This document shows, one piece after another, positions 7,176 to 14,986 of a stretch of 25,347 nt of DNA. The notes beneath the pieces were generated by a model. The model did not search any database and was not told where the DNA came from. It was given only the letters and a program-made list of their open reading frames with translations. The stretch's first letter is position 1, and each line of letters starts with the position of its first letter. A program made the position numbers and the translations under genes. Origin of the DNA: Lachnospiraceae bacterium UBA3802 (GTDB lineage Bacteria > Bacillota > Clostridia > Lachnospirales > Lachnospiraceae); contig DFEM01000103.1 in the NCBI GenBank assembly GCA_002369155.1, positions 1 to 25,347 of the forward strand. The letters run 5' to 3'.

Positions 7176-7773
7176 CAAACCGGAAAAAGATGAAAACAAA
7201 GAGCTGGCCTGGGAAGAGATTAAAAGAGAACATATAGTCAAAGATGAGTGGATAGATTTCAGAAAATCTACTTATCGTTTTCCCGATGGCAGAGTGTTTG
7301 AGCCTTATTACAGCTACAGCAGAAGAGATTATGTCGTAATAGTTGCAACGGATACCGAAGGAAACTACATCTGTGTTCGTCAGTTCAGACAGGGCATAAG
7401 GCAGGTTACGACCGAATTTGTGGCAGGCGGAATCGAGCGGGAAGGCGGCAGAGAATACAGAAGCGATGACGGATCAAAAGCTGAGGACGAACTTGATGCA
7501 GCCAAAAGAGAACTTAAGGAAGAGACGGGATATGAATCCGATGATTGGAAGTTTCTTTTAAAGGTGCCCTCAAATGCTACGATGGCAGATAATTACGCAT
7601 ATATTTTTATGGCAAAAAACTGCAGAAAAGTTACCGGTCAGTCATTGGATGAAACGGAATATCTTAATGCAAAAACATATAAAGGCGAAGAGATAGAAGA
7701 GATGATAGCAAGCGGCGAATTTGCACAGGCAATTCATATACTTGCATGGTTTCTTAAAGATAAAAATCAATAA
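7165..7773 (+). CDS. Nudix hydrolase, ADP-ribose pyrophosphatase-like
   Basis: A 202-residue protein. After an N-terminal beta domain ('FRKSTYRFPDGRVFEPYYSY') similar to that of ADP-sugar pyrophosphatases, the Nudix helix is intact as 'E-x7-RELKEETGY', giving the metal-binding glutamates. The loop between 'VAGGIE' and the first Nudix Glu carries an insertion of about 13 charged residues, so the first Gly of the classical Gx5Ex7REUxEExGU pattern is not at the standard distance. Likely substrates are ADP-ribose or another nucleoside diphosphate linked to X; this is family inference. It starts inside the glycosylase gene and lies 11 bases ahead of the following lipoprotein gene. Confidence 0.88.
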   Translation: MADNKPEKDENKELAWEEIKREHIVKDEWIDFRKSTYRFPDGRVFEPYYSYSRRDYVVIVATDTEGNYICVRQFRQGIRQVTTEFVAGGIEREGGREYRSDDGSKAEDELDAAKRELKEETGYESDDWKFLLKVPSNATMADNYAYIFMAKNCRKVTGQSLDETEYLNAKTYKGEEIEEMIASGEFAQAIHILAWFLKDKNQ

Positions 7774-7784
7774 CAGGAGTCAAC

Positions 7785-8984
7785 ATGAGAAAAAACAAAT
7801 TGTCTAAAAGAATTATAAGTGCGATTACAGCCGCTTTAATGATATTCGCAATCGGATGTACAAATAAAACCATCGATACTACGGATTATCCCACCCCGAT
7901 CGGAGAGGAAACGGAATCGGGAGAAACACTGACAAATACAGAAACAGAGGCAGGAGAACAAGCCGGTTATTTAAGCGGTGTATCCGATGAAGATATATTA
8001 AAACCCGAAAAAAACACATTAAAAGAAGACGGAAAATATACATATAATCCCGCTGTGATTCCAAAGTGGATATTGGAGGAATACAAGGATAATCCAAAGA
8101 TTATAAGAGTTTCAAAAGAAATTTTGATTGCAATCAACAATTGCGATACGGAATATGTTCTTGACGAAAATCTGAAAATGACGGACAAAGATATCGAACT
8201 TGTAAGCAATATCGTGTATGAATCAACCCCCATTGCAACGGTTGTTGACTGGGAACCGACCGAAACAAAGAATGTTTACAAAATATTGTATTTTCCTTAT
8301 AACGGCTTAAGCGAATCCGAAGCGGATGACGGAACGGGTGAACTGGTTCCTTTGGATATGGATGAGGTAAAAGATACAATCGATGATTTTAAGAATTATG
8401 TATCCGAAACCATAAACAATAATATATCCGCCGACATGAACGAAAAAGAAATGGCTGCGGCCATTTACAGACATATCATTAAGGATTACGAATTTTCACC
8501 CGAAAGTACGACTGATTATCTTTCCTTAAATTTTGAACCCATTTCTCAGGGTGAAATGGTCAAAGGAGCCATAGATAATAAATATACATCGGGAGTGGAG
8601 CTTGAGAGAATCTTCTCATTTTTCATGAACCAGCTTCAAATTGAGATGTACGATCTTGCGGGCGGCGGCGGATATTTTGACAAGAAAGTTCAGGAGACGC
8701 TTGGCGATAAAAGACCTATCTCATACGGCTGGCTCTGGCAGTTAATTTGTCTCGACGGCGAATATTATCAGTGCGACATAATTCTCGAAAAACTGATGCA
8801 TGATGAAAATAATCAGGGCAATGAGGATGCAGAGCCTGAGATGTTATATTTCGGAATGAGCGATGAAAAGAGAAAGGAAACTTATAAATTCTCAAGCGCA
8901 AATACCCATGTCTACTGTATTACATTGGGAACGGAAACAGGCATGGAACTTCCGAAATGTCCGAATGATTGCAAATTCAATTAA
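7785..8984 (+). CDS. Lipoprotein with degenerate transglutaminase-like domain
   Basis: A 399-residue protein with a basic N-terminus, a hydrophobic stretch and lipobox FAIGC (Cys25), then a Thr/Glu-rich linker of about 50 residues. The C-terminal third follows the transglutaminase-like plan: a helix 'KEMAAAIYRHIIKDYEF', then 'SGVELERIFSFFMNQLQIEM' where active members have Cys-x-Gly-Tyr-Ala, then 'WLWQLICLDGEYYQCD' where active members have His-Ala-Trp-Asn...Asp-Gly-x-Trp-Tyr-x-x-Asp, and finally 'LYFGMSDEKRK'. The catalytic Cys and His positions are not conserved (a non-Cys residue and Trp), while the Asp is kept. It is therefore probably a non-catalytic, surface-anchored member. AGGAG precedes the ATG. 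Assignment of the fold rests on pattern matching by eye. Confidence 0.7.
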   Translation: MRKNKLSKRIISAITAALMIFAIGCTNKTIDTTDYPTPIGEETESGETLTNTETEAGEQAGYLSGVSDEDILKPEKNTLKEDGKYTYNPAVIPKWILEEYKDNPKIIRVSKEILIAINNCDTEYVLDENLKMTDKDIELVSNIVYESTPIATVVDWEPTETKNVYKILYFPYNGLSESEADDGTGELVPLDMDEVKDTIDDFKNYVSETINNNISADMNEKEMAAAIYRHIIKDYEFSPESTTDYLSLNFEPISQGEMVKGAIDNKYTSGVELERIFSFFMNQLQIEMYDLAGGGGYFDKKVQETLGDKRPISYGWLWQLICLDGEYYQCDIILEKLMHDENNQGNEDAEPEMLYFGMSDEKRKETYKFSSANTHVYCITLGTETGMELPKCPNDCKFN

Positions 8985-8998
8985 AAAACGGAGAAAAA

Positions 8999-10273
8999 AT
9001 GGGTTACAACTTTTTTAACATTAAACCGGTAAAAGAGTCTTTTAACCGCAAACTGTCGGAATTTTCTGCTTCTCTCGGACCCGCACTTTGCGAAGGAAAA
9101 GATATAACCTTTGCGGACAATGATATTACCTATACTCTCAAGCTTCAGAATGAAAGAATAAAAGAAAAAAATCTGGAGATGGAATATGAAGTCTATTCCA
9201 GGGAAAAAGGAAATGAAAAATTCATTACCGCAAGCAGCTGGCAGGATGAGCATTATGAAAGTTCGGTATGTTTCAGATTCTGCGGTGTAAAAAGAAATGT
9301 AAAACATAATGGGAAAAAAGTATATAAAGACGATCGAAGAAGTGTTCTTTACGAGACGGTTACGGATGTGCTTACCGACTCGCATCCGGACAATGAGACG
9401 TATGTTTGTCCAAACTGCGGTGCGCCTTCAACCATAGCCGAGCTGCAAAACGGCTGTAAATACTGCGGCACATGTTACAAAATGGATGATCTTTTTCCGA
9501 AGGTAACAGGTTTCTATTTTCTTGATGATGTGAGCACCGACAACAAGGAAGTAAAAAAACTCATGCCGCTGTTTATGATTGGCTGTGCGATTCTTCTGTT
9601 TGTCTATATCAGGATTTTTGTAATAAACACAGGTGAAGCAGCCGGTCTTTCGGCATTAATCGGAGCCTGCATCGGAAGCCTGTTTGGCGGCGTAATACTG
9701 GGTTATTTTTCATTCTCGATTTTTCTTCTTTTACGATTGATATTTAAGGGTGTAAGTACTTCCGGAAAAATGGGTACTGCCGGGTCGAGAAGCAAATTCG
9801 AAAACAGAATGAAAAAACTTAGTCCCGAATTTTCTTTTGAATATTTTACAAGCAAGGCGATATCACTTATTAAGACGGCGGTATATTCAAAAAACGAAGA
9901 GGAACTTTTGTTTTACAAAGGCAAGCCTCTTGATGAATCTTTTAAAAATATTATTGATTTAAATTACGGCGGAGCACTCGGTCTTGAGAGTTTCAAAGAG
10001 AAAGATAATATCGTGACTGCGGTGACCAAAGCGTATTTTGATGTTTTGTACGAAGAAAACCAAAAGGTTAAATTCAAACATCAGGTATTCAGAGCAACAT
10101 TTCAAAGAAGGACGGATGTTCCGGTTAATTTTAACTTTTCAATGACGCGAATTTCGTGCCCGACGTGCGGTTCAAGTTTTGATGCGACCAAAAACAAATT
10201 CTGCCCTTCCTGCCAAAACGAATACGAAATCATATCGGATGACTGGATACTGACGGAACTTGTAAAGATGTAA
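8999..10273 (+). CDS. Zinc-ribbon membrane protein with Tim44-like region
   Basis: A 424-residue protein. A first zinc ribbon (CPNCGAP...CKYCGTC, near residues 137-157) precedes two hydrophobic segments (about residues 188-209 and 216-248). These are followed by a predicted helical Tim44-like stretch beginning 'LSPEFSFEYFTSKAISLIKT' and ending with a second zinc ribbon (CPTCGSSF...FCPSCQ, near residues 387-405) and 'DDWILTEL'. This arrangement is seen in uncharacterised Firmicute proteins annotated as Tim44-like; no activity is established. I chose ATG 8999, preceded by GGAG, over an in-frame ATG at 8969 that lies inside the preceding lipoprotein gene. The 14-base gap from the lipoprotein suggests the two are made together and may work at the membrane. 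Confidence 0.7.
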   Translation: MGYNFFNIKPVKESFNRKLSEFSASLGPALCEGKDITFADNDITYTLKLQNERIKEKNLEMEYEVYSREKGNEKFITASSWQDEHYESSVCFRFCGVKRNVKHNGKKVYKDDRRSVLYETVTDVLTDSHPDNETYVCPNCGAPSTIAELQNGCKYCGTCYKMDDLFPKVTGFYFLDDVSTDNKEVKKLMPLFMIGCAILLFVYIRIFVINTGEAAGLSALIGACIGSLFGGVILGYFSFSIFLLLRLIFKGVSTSGKMGTAGSRSKFENRMKKLSPEFSFEYFTSKAISLIKTAVYSKNEEELLFYKGKPLDESFKNIIDLNYGGALGLESFKEKDNIVTAVTKAYFDVLYEENQKVKFKHQVFRATFQRRTDVPVNFNFSMTRISCPTCGSSFDATKNKFCPSCQNEYEIISDDWILTELVKM

Positions 10274-10283
10274 GGTTTATTTT

Positions 10284-10302
10284 TCGGCAAAAAAGCCGAT
10301 AT
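10284..10302 (+). promoter_or_regulatory. Sigma-D (flagellar) -10-like element and small hairpin before the chemotaxis receptor
   Basis: GCCGATAT (10295-10302) matches the full sigma-D/sigma-28 -10 consensus of Bacillus and sits about 50 bases before a chemotaxis receptor gene, a classic target of that sigma factor. The -35 position (about 10276-10279) reads TTTA rather than TAAA, which weakens the call. The same bases also form a short hairpin TCGGC-AAAAAA-GCCGA (10284-10299), which could be a weak end for the preceding gene. Confidence 0.4.
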
Positions 10303-10351
10303 AAATATTTTAGGAGAAAAATCAAATTCAAAAGTGTAAGGGGTGAGAGAC

Positions 10352-12364
10352 TTGAAAAAGAAAAGAAAATCGCTTAAGAAATCTTTACTTTGCAGCATTA
10401 TCATTTTTGTTTCGATAATGATTGTCATTATTACTCAGATTACCATTAAGCTGGCAGTTGATAACATTCAACCGCTTACCAATGTTGTTCTTGCCAGAGA
10501 GACGATTGCCTATGCAAATGAAGTCAGCGGCTGGTGGAAAAACGTTGAAGAAAGAGTAATTCAGACAGCCAATATTTACAGAAATATTCCCGAATTATCC
10601 GAGGAAGATACCAGAAACATGCTGCTTGAAATAACGAAGCTTGATCCTGATTCTCAGGATGTTTATATGGCATTCGGCGATACATCCGTATTTTTGGACG
10701 GATCGGGCTGGATTCCCGATGAAACTTTTGAATTCACCGAAAGAGCCTGGTATACGGGAGCAATCGAGAAAAAAGGTGAAATCTATACTTCCGAACCCTA
10801 CGTTGATGCTTCAACCGGAAAAACATGTCTGGCCTGCTCAATACTTGTTAAAGACAATGTGGTATTAAGCAGCGATGTAAATTTCGACAAAGTATTCGAA
10901 AAGTTTTCGAAATTTAAATCCGTATCCGATGATGCAATTTTTTATATCATAAACAAAGAAACCAAAGATGTACTTGTAAGCAGCAATATGACTTGTGTCG
11001 GACAAAATCTTTCATCGGCTTCAGATCCCATACTTAAAGGACTTGCTCCCGTTTTTGATTCACTCGATACTTCTGCCGCTGCCAATCCGGGAAAAGTAAA
11101 AACCGCCGGTACGGATGCAGGCAAAAAAATGTTTACCGCAACTGATATCGAGGGAACTTCATGGGTTGTTGTAAGTGCCGTACCCGCACAGTTTTTGGGA
11201 AACAGCATTATGAAGGTAATGATTATTACTTTTGCCAGTGCAATCATATTTATGATTATTTTATCAGTAATCTTTTATGTAATTTTAAGCAAAGCACTTA
11301 ACCCCGTAACCAAAGTTACAGAAAGAATTATTGAAATAGGTAACGGTGATTTCACTTCGACAATCGTTCCGGAAGGAAATAATGAAATTACCACTTTGAG
11401 CGAATCTTTGAATGAATATATAGAGAAGATGAGAAACACTCTTCGAAGTCTTTCGGGAATATCCGGAGATATGAATTCGAGAGCCGGTGAGTGTTTTGAT
11501 ATCTCGCGTACTCTTTCCGAAGCCAATAAGAATCAGGGTGAATCAATTGAAAAATTAAATGTAACCCTTAACGGAATGAACACATCAATTGACAGGATTG
11601 CCAATGATGCCGTGGCTTTGGCGGATACATCCAATCAGCTCACCGAACATGCGGAAACAGTAAGAAATCTTTGTCAGGAAACAAAAGAAGCATCTCAGAG
11701 CGGTAAAAATGAGATGGAAAGCATGACGAAGAACGTGGAAATTCTTAATGAAACAATCAACGATCTGACCGCACTTATAAGAAGTACCGCAAAATCCATA
11801 GAAGAAATCACCGGAATTACGGAGACGATTAACGCGATTTCGGAACAGACAAATCTTCTTGCACTCAATGCTTCGATTGAAGCTGCAAGAGCGGGAGAGA
11901 TGGGCAGAGGCTTTGAAGTCGTTGCTTCCGAGGTAGGCTCTCTTGCAAATCAGTCTTCGGATGCCACACAGAATATCCAAAGACTTATCGAAGATGTAAC
12001 CAAAAACATTAAGGATATCAGCGCCAAGGCGGAAATCTGTATCAAAGATATGGAAGACTGTGTTAACGGTGTTGAGGGAGCCAACAATTCCTTTAACAAG
12101 ATTTATTCCGATGTTACAAAGGCTACGGACGGCATTATCGATATTGCAAACGACATTGCCAAAATCAGAGATTATGCTACCGGAAATGCCGATACAACAA
12201 GGGCACAGGCAGCCAATATCAATGAGATACTGGATTTGAGCGAGATGATTGTAACGGAAAGCAACAAGCTTAACACAGAGACTCAGAATATTACCAATAT
12301 TTCGCAAAACCTTAACCAGTATTCCGATGAGATTAATTCGGATCTCTCACAGTACAGGGTATAA
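10352..12364 (+). CDS. Methyl-accepting chemotaxis protein with Cache-type sensor
   Basis: A 670-residue receptor. A Lys/Arg-rich N-terminus leads into the first membrane helix. The extracellular part (about residues 35-290) has dCache features such as '[20 protein letters not shown]' followed by a conserved Cache strand. A second membrane helix ('[20 protein letters not shown]') and a HAMP domain ('[18 protein letters not shown]...') follow, then a long coiled-coil signalling domain with the conserved tip '[20 protein letters not shown]'. It should sense a small extracellular molecule and control CheA, but the ligand is unknown. I chose the TTG at 10352 because AAGGGGTGA lies immediately upstream with correct spacing; a GTG at 10343 would be inside that ribosome site. 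No other chemotaxis gene is nearby. Confidence 0.92.
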   Translation: MKKKRKSLKKSLLCSIIIFVSIMIVIITQITIKLAVDNIQPLTNVVLARETIAYANEVSGWWKNVEERVIQTANIYRNIPELSEEDTRNMLLEITKLDPDSQDVYMAFGDTSVFLDGSGWIPDETFEFTERAWYTGAIEKKGEIYTSEPYVDASTGKTCLACSILVKDNVVLSSDVNFDKVFEKFSKFKSVSDDAIFYIINKETKDVLVSSNMTCVGQNLSSASDPILKGLAPVFDSLDTSAAANPGKVKTAGTDAGKKMFTATDIEGTSWVVVSAVPAQFLGNSIMKVMIITFASAIIFMIILSVIFYVILSKALNPVTKVTERIIEIGNGDFTSTIVPEGNNEITTLSESLNEYIEKMRNTLRSLSGISGDMNSRAGECFDISRTLSEANKNQGESIEKLNVTLNGMNTSIDRIANDAVALADTSNQLTEHAETVRNLCQETKEASQSGKNEMESMTKNVEILNETINDLTALIRSTAKSIEEITGITETINAISEQTNLLALNASIEAARAGEMGRGFEVVASEVGSLANQSSDATQNIQRLIEDVTKNIKDISAKAEICIKDMEDCVNGVEGANNSFNKIYSDVTKATDGIIDIANDIAKIRDYATGNADTTRAQAANINEILDLSEMIVTESNKLNTETQNITNISQNLNQYSDEINSDLSQYRV

Positions 12365-12370
12365 TTTTCA

Positions 12371-12399
12371 TTGACGATAAAATATTTTCGTGATATTAT
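12371..12399 (+). promoter_or_regulatory. Strong sigma-A promoter of the ABC-F leader
   Basis: TTGACG (12371-12376), a 17-base spacer and TATTAT (12394-12399). Transcription should start near 12406, giving a leader of about 285 bases before the ABC-F start codon. Confidence 0.8.
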
Positions 12400-12418
12400 T
12401 TGCACAGTTTAAGAAAGG

Positions 12419-12432
12419 CACACGGAAGTGTG
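12419..12432 (+). promoter_or_regulatory. GNRA-type hairpin at the 5' end of the ABC-F leader
   Basis: CACAC-GGAA-GTGTG forms a perfect five-pair stem with a GNRA-class tetraloop, placed about 13 bases after the expected transcript start and directly before a tiny ATG frame (12433-12447, Met-Val-Thr-Glu-stop). It may stabilise the RNA or shape the first ribosome site; this is inference. Confidence 0.4.
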
Positions 12433-12488
12433 ATGGTGACGGAATGATAAACAGATAGTTTGATTTGGTAAATGCAGACGAGAATTTA

Positions 12489-12611
12489 ATGACCTCAAAG
12501 GGTCTGTTTGTGTATGCCGAATTGGATTATCGTATCATTGGGATTTCACCGGATGGGTGTGCTTTTTGGCATATAATCTTTAATTGTACGTATAACCTGC
12601 TTTCGGCATGA
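12489..12611 (+). CDS. Candidate leader peptide (40 aa) running into the attenuator
   Basis: An open frame of 40 codons from ATG 12489 to TGA 12609-12611. It starts MTSKGLFVYAELDY and ends LLSA, and its stop falls at the loop/3'-arm boundary of the attenuator hairpin. A five-codon frame (12472-12489, Met-Gln-Thr-Arg-Ile) ends with TAA overlapping this ATG as TAATG, which would allow translational coupling. Ribosome sites of both are weak. A ribosome on the last codons would cover the 5' arm of the hairpin and favour read-through into the ABC-F gene. Whether it is translated is not shown. Confidence 0.35.
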   Translation: MTSKGLFVYAELDYRIIGISPDGCAFWHIIFNCTYNLLSA

Positions 12612-12624
12612 AAGCAGGTTTTTT
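12594..12624 (+). terminator. Leader attenuator (intrinsic terminator) before the ABC-F gene
   Basis: AACCTGCTTTC (12594-12604) pairs perfectly with GAAAGCAGGTT (12610-12620) around the loop GGCAT, and a run of six T residues covers 12619-12624. It lies downstream of a strong promoter and upstream of the coding sequence, so it must act as a conditional terminator. The 3' arm is partly repeated downstream (AAAGCAGACAGCAGGTT, from about 12634), which may offer alternative pairing. Confidence 0.85.
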
Positions 12625-12692
12625 ATGTTCCAAAGAAAAGCAGACAGCAGGTTCGGAAACTTGTTTGAGGTCTTTCAAAGGAGGCGGTATAT

Positions 12693-14222
12693 ATGGCACA
12701 AATAAAGGTAAGTGAACTAAAGTTTTCTTATGAGGACAGTTTTGATACTGTTTTGGAAGACGTGAATTTTAATATAGATACGGATTGGAAACTCGGTCTG
12801 ATAGGGCGAAACGGCAAAGGAAAGACGACGCTTTTAAATCTTTTTCAGGGTAAATACGAGTATGAAGGAAGCATCGTCTCGAGTGAGAGATTCGACTATT
12901 TCCCGTATCCGTACAATGAATCGGATCTGGAGAAAACCGCGGATGAACTTATTGAAGTCTGGAAGCCGCAGGCGGAAAGCTGGCAGGTTCTTATTCAGAT
13001 GAATCAGATAGGAATGGATGCGGAAGTTTTGTACAGACCGTTTAAAACACTCAGCTTCGGAGAGAGAACAAGAGTAATGTTAGCCGCACTTTTTGCCGTG
13101 GAAGGTGAGTTTCTTTTAATCGATGAGCCGACCAACCATTTAGACAGTGAGGCAAGAAAAATCGTAAAGAAATATTTGCTTGGAAAGAAGGGCTTTATCC
13201 TCGTTTCTCACGATCGAGATCTGCTTGATGCGGTCTGCGATCATGTGCTGGTTTTAAACAGAAAAACCATCGAAGTGCAGGCGGGTAATTTTTCATCCTG
13301 GTGGGAGAACAAAGAAAGGGCAGATGCGTTTGCAAAGGCCGAAAACGAGAAACACCAAAAAGAAATTGGCAAGCTTAAGGCGGCAGCAGACAGGGCTGAA
13401 AGATGGGCTGATAAAAACGAAGCAACCAAGATAGGTTTTGATCCGACAAAGGAACATGACAGATTCCTGGATACCAGAGCTTTTATCGGGGCCAAGACCA
13501 AAAAGATGCAATCAAGGGTTAAAAATTTCGAAAAAAGAATCGACATGGAAATCGAAGAAAAAGAAGGATTGCTTCAGGATATCGAAAAATCGATTGACTT
13601 AAAGGTTGTGCCGCTTAAGCATCACAAAGAAGTCTTAATCCGGGTAAGGGATTTATCGCTAGGGTATGAGGATTCGCCAAATCCCCTTTTCGAGAATCTG
13701 AGATTTCAGATTAATCAGGGAGACCGCGTGATACTAAAGGGCGATAACGGCTGCGGAAAAACAAGTCTTATTAAGGCGATTTTTAAAGCCGCAGGTCTTA
13801 ACAATCGGGAAGACAATCTTTATATTAACGGTACTCTTGATGTGGCTTCGGGTCTTAAAATATCCTATATCAATCAGGACACATCATTTTTATCCGGAAC
13901 ATTAAAGGATTACTGCGAGAAAAACGGATTCGAGGAAAGTCTGTTTTTTGCAATTCTAAGCAATATGGATGTTAACCGCACGCAGTTTTCAAAGAACATG
14001 GAAGATTTCTCGGAAGGACAGAAAAAGAAAGTCCTTGTGGCTTCAAGTCTTATTACGTCGGCGCATCTTTATATCTGGGATGAACCGCTTAATTACATCG
14101 ATGTGTTTTCGAGAATGCAGATAGAGAAGCTTATTCTTGATTTCAAACCGACCATGCTCATTGAGGAACACGATGTGCGTTTCCAGGAAAAGGTGGCGAC
14201 CGATATAATTAATATTGAATAA
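12693..14222 (+). CDS. ABC-F ribosomal-protection protein, Lsa-like
   Basis: A 509-residue protein with two ABC ATPase domains and no membrane segments, the ABC-F layout. Domain 1: Walker A GRNGKGKTT (residues 38-46), signature LSFGERTRV (about 120) and Walker B LLIDEPTNHLD (about 141-151). A charged linker (about residues 205-310) corresponds to the element that reaches the peptidyl-transferase centre. Domain 2: Walker A 'GDNGCGKTS' (about 350), signature 'FSEGQKKKV' and 'LYIWDEPLNYIDVFSRMQIE'. The last segment closely matches Lsa/Vga-type resistance proteins rather than housekeeping EttA/Uup. Lsa proteins protect ribosomes from lincosamides, streptogramin A and pleuromutilins; the actual spectrum here is unknown. 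AAAGGAGG precedes the ATG. An attenuator leader lies upstream and a terminator-like hairpin downstream. Confidence 0.87.
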   Translation: MAQIKVSELKFSYEDSFDTVLEDVNFNIDTDWKLGLIGRNGKGKTTLLNLFQGKYEYEGSIVSSERFDYFPYPYNESDLEKTADELIEVWKPQAESWQVLIQMNQIGMDAEVLYRPFKTLSFGERTRVMLAALFAVEGEFLLIDEPTNHLDSEARKIVKKYLLGKKGFILVSHDRDLLDAVCDHVLVLNRKTIEVQAGNFSSWWENKERADAFAKAENEKHQKEIGKLKAAADRAERWADKNEATKIGFDPTKEHDRFLDTRAFIGAKTKKMQSRVKNFEKRIDMEIEEKEGLLQDIEKSIDLKVVPLKHHKEVLIRVRDLSLGYEDSPNPLFENLRFQINQGDRVILKGDNGCGKTSLIKAIFKAAGLNNREDNLYINGTLDVASGLKISYINQDTSFLSGTLKDYCEKNGFEESLFFAILSNMDVNRTQFSKNMEDFSEGQKKKVLVASSLITSAHLYIWDEPLNYIDVFSRMQIEKLILDFKPTMLIEEHDVRFQEKVATDIINIE

Positions 14223-14235
14223 TTCGTACTGCTTA

Positions 14236-14269
14236 AAAGAGGGGCGGTACATTATGTATCGCCCTCTTT
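14236..14269 (+). terminator. Hairpin terminator after the ABC-F gene
   Basis: AAAGAGGGGCGGTAC (14236-14250) pairs with GTATCGCCCTCTTT (14256-14269) with one bulged G and one G-U pair. The T-rich tract after it is interrupted (CCTGCTTTTT), so termination may be less complete than at the other hairpins. Confidence 0.65.
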
Positions 14270-14333
14270 CCTGCTTTTTCCATACAAAAGGCATCGGCAC
14301 AAGAGAAATAAATATAGGCAAAAGAACAAATCT

Positions 14334-14363
14334 TTGCTAAATTATATATGGTTATTTTATAAT
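14334..14363 (+). promoter_or_regulatory. Probable promoter of the YbaK-like gene
   Basis: TTGCTA (14334-14339), an 18-base spacer and a perfect TATAAT (14358-14363). The transcript would start about 37 bases before the ATG at 14407. Confidence 0.6.
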
Positions 14364-14406
14364 CTGAAAAAAGAGTTACCAATACTCAAAATTAAGGAAG
14401 ACTGAA

Positions 14407-14883
14407 ATGAAAAAAGAAGAAAAAACAAATGTAATGCGAGTTCTCGATGCGAAAAAGATTGCGTACGAGAGCCATACCTACGATGCGGATCCGACATTAA
14501 CGGGCGAGCAGATTGCGGGAATTCTTAATGAAGATTCCAAAAAGGTTTTTAAGACTCTTGTGACTCAGGGTAAGAGCAATACATATTATGTTTTCGTGGT
14601 TCCTGTAAATGAGGAGCTTGATTTAAAGAAGGCAGCCAAGGCAGCAGGCGAAAAGTCCATCGATATGATTAAGCAAAAAGAACTTCTTCCCCTGACCGGA
14701 TATGTACATGGCGGATGCTCGCCCATCGGAATGAAAAAACAGTTTAAAACTTTCATTCATCAAACGGCATCTTCATATGAAAAAATATACGTAAGCGCGG
14801 GAAGAGTGGGAGCTCAGATAGAAATATCTCCCACGGATTTAATATCCGTTACACGAAGCATTGAAGCAGATATTATTGTTTAA
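14407..14883 (+). CDS. ybaK: Cys-tRNA(Pro)/Cys-tRNA(Cys) deacylase, YbaK/EbsC family
   Basis: A 158-residue single-domain protein of standard family length. It contains the substrate-pocket Lys in 'KVFKTLVTQGKSNTYYVFVV', the family signature 'GYVHGGCSPIGMKKQ' and the C-terminal 'VSAGRVGAQIEISPTDLI'. YbaK enzymes hydrolyse Cys wrongly attached to tRNA-Pro, acting after prolyl-tRNA synthetase. It appears to be a single-gene unit between the ABC-F gene and the trp operon, with its own promoter. An AAGGAAG site (14394-14400) precedes the ATG. No clear terminator follows; the trp promoter begins 69 bases after the stop. Confidence 0.93.
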   Translation: MKKEEKTNVMRVLDAKKIAYESHTYDADPTLTGEQIAGILNEDSKKVFKTLVTQGKSNTYYVFVVPVNEELDLKKAAKAAGEKSIDMIKQKELLPLTGYVHGGCSPIGMKKQFKTFIHQTASSYEKIYVSAGRVGAQIEISPTDLISVTRSIEADIIV

Positions 14884-14951
14884 TGTACCCTTTGGATGAA
14901 CAATTGAATAATGATGTTTTGAAAAAAATTTATTACCGTTGAAAAAAATTG

Positions 14952-14980
14952 TTGACGTGAAAAAAATCGTGTGATATTCT
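14952..14980 (+). promoter_or_regulatory. Promoter of the trp operon
   Basis: TTGACG (14952-14957), a 17-base spacer and TATTCT (14975-14980). Transcription should begin near 14987, directly ahead of the T-box leader. Three copies of TGAAAAAAAT (starting at 14920, 14940 and 14958) lie upstream of and within the promoter. Confidence 0.75.
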
Positions 14981-14986
14981 TTTTTC

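Noticed and set aside
11585..12307. 240-codon open frame on the minus strand inside the chemotaxis receptor gene
   Set aside because: It is the antisense shadow of the repetitive coiled-coil coding sequence; it has no ribosome site or recognisable domain, and the sense frame is a clear receptor.
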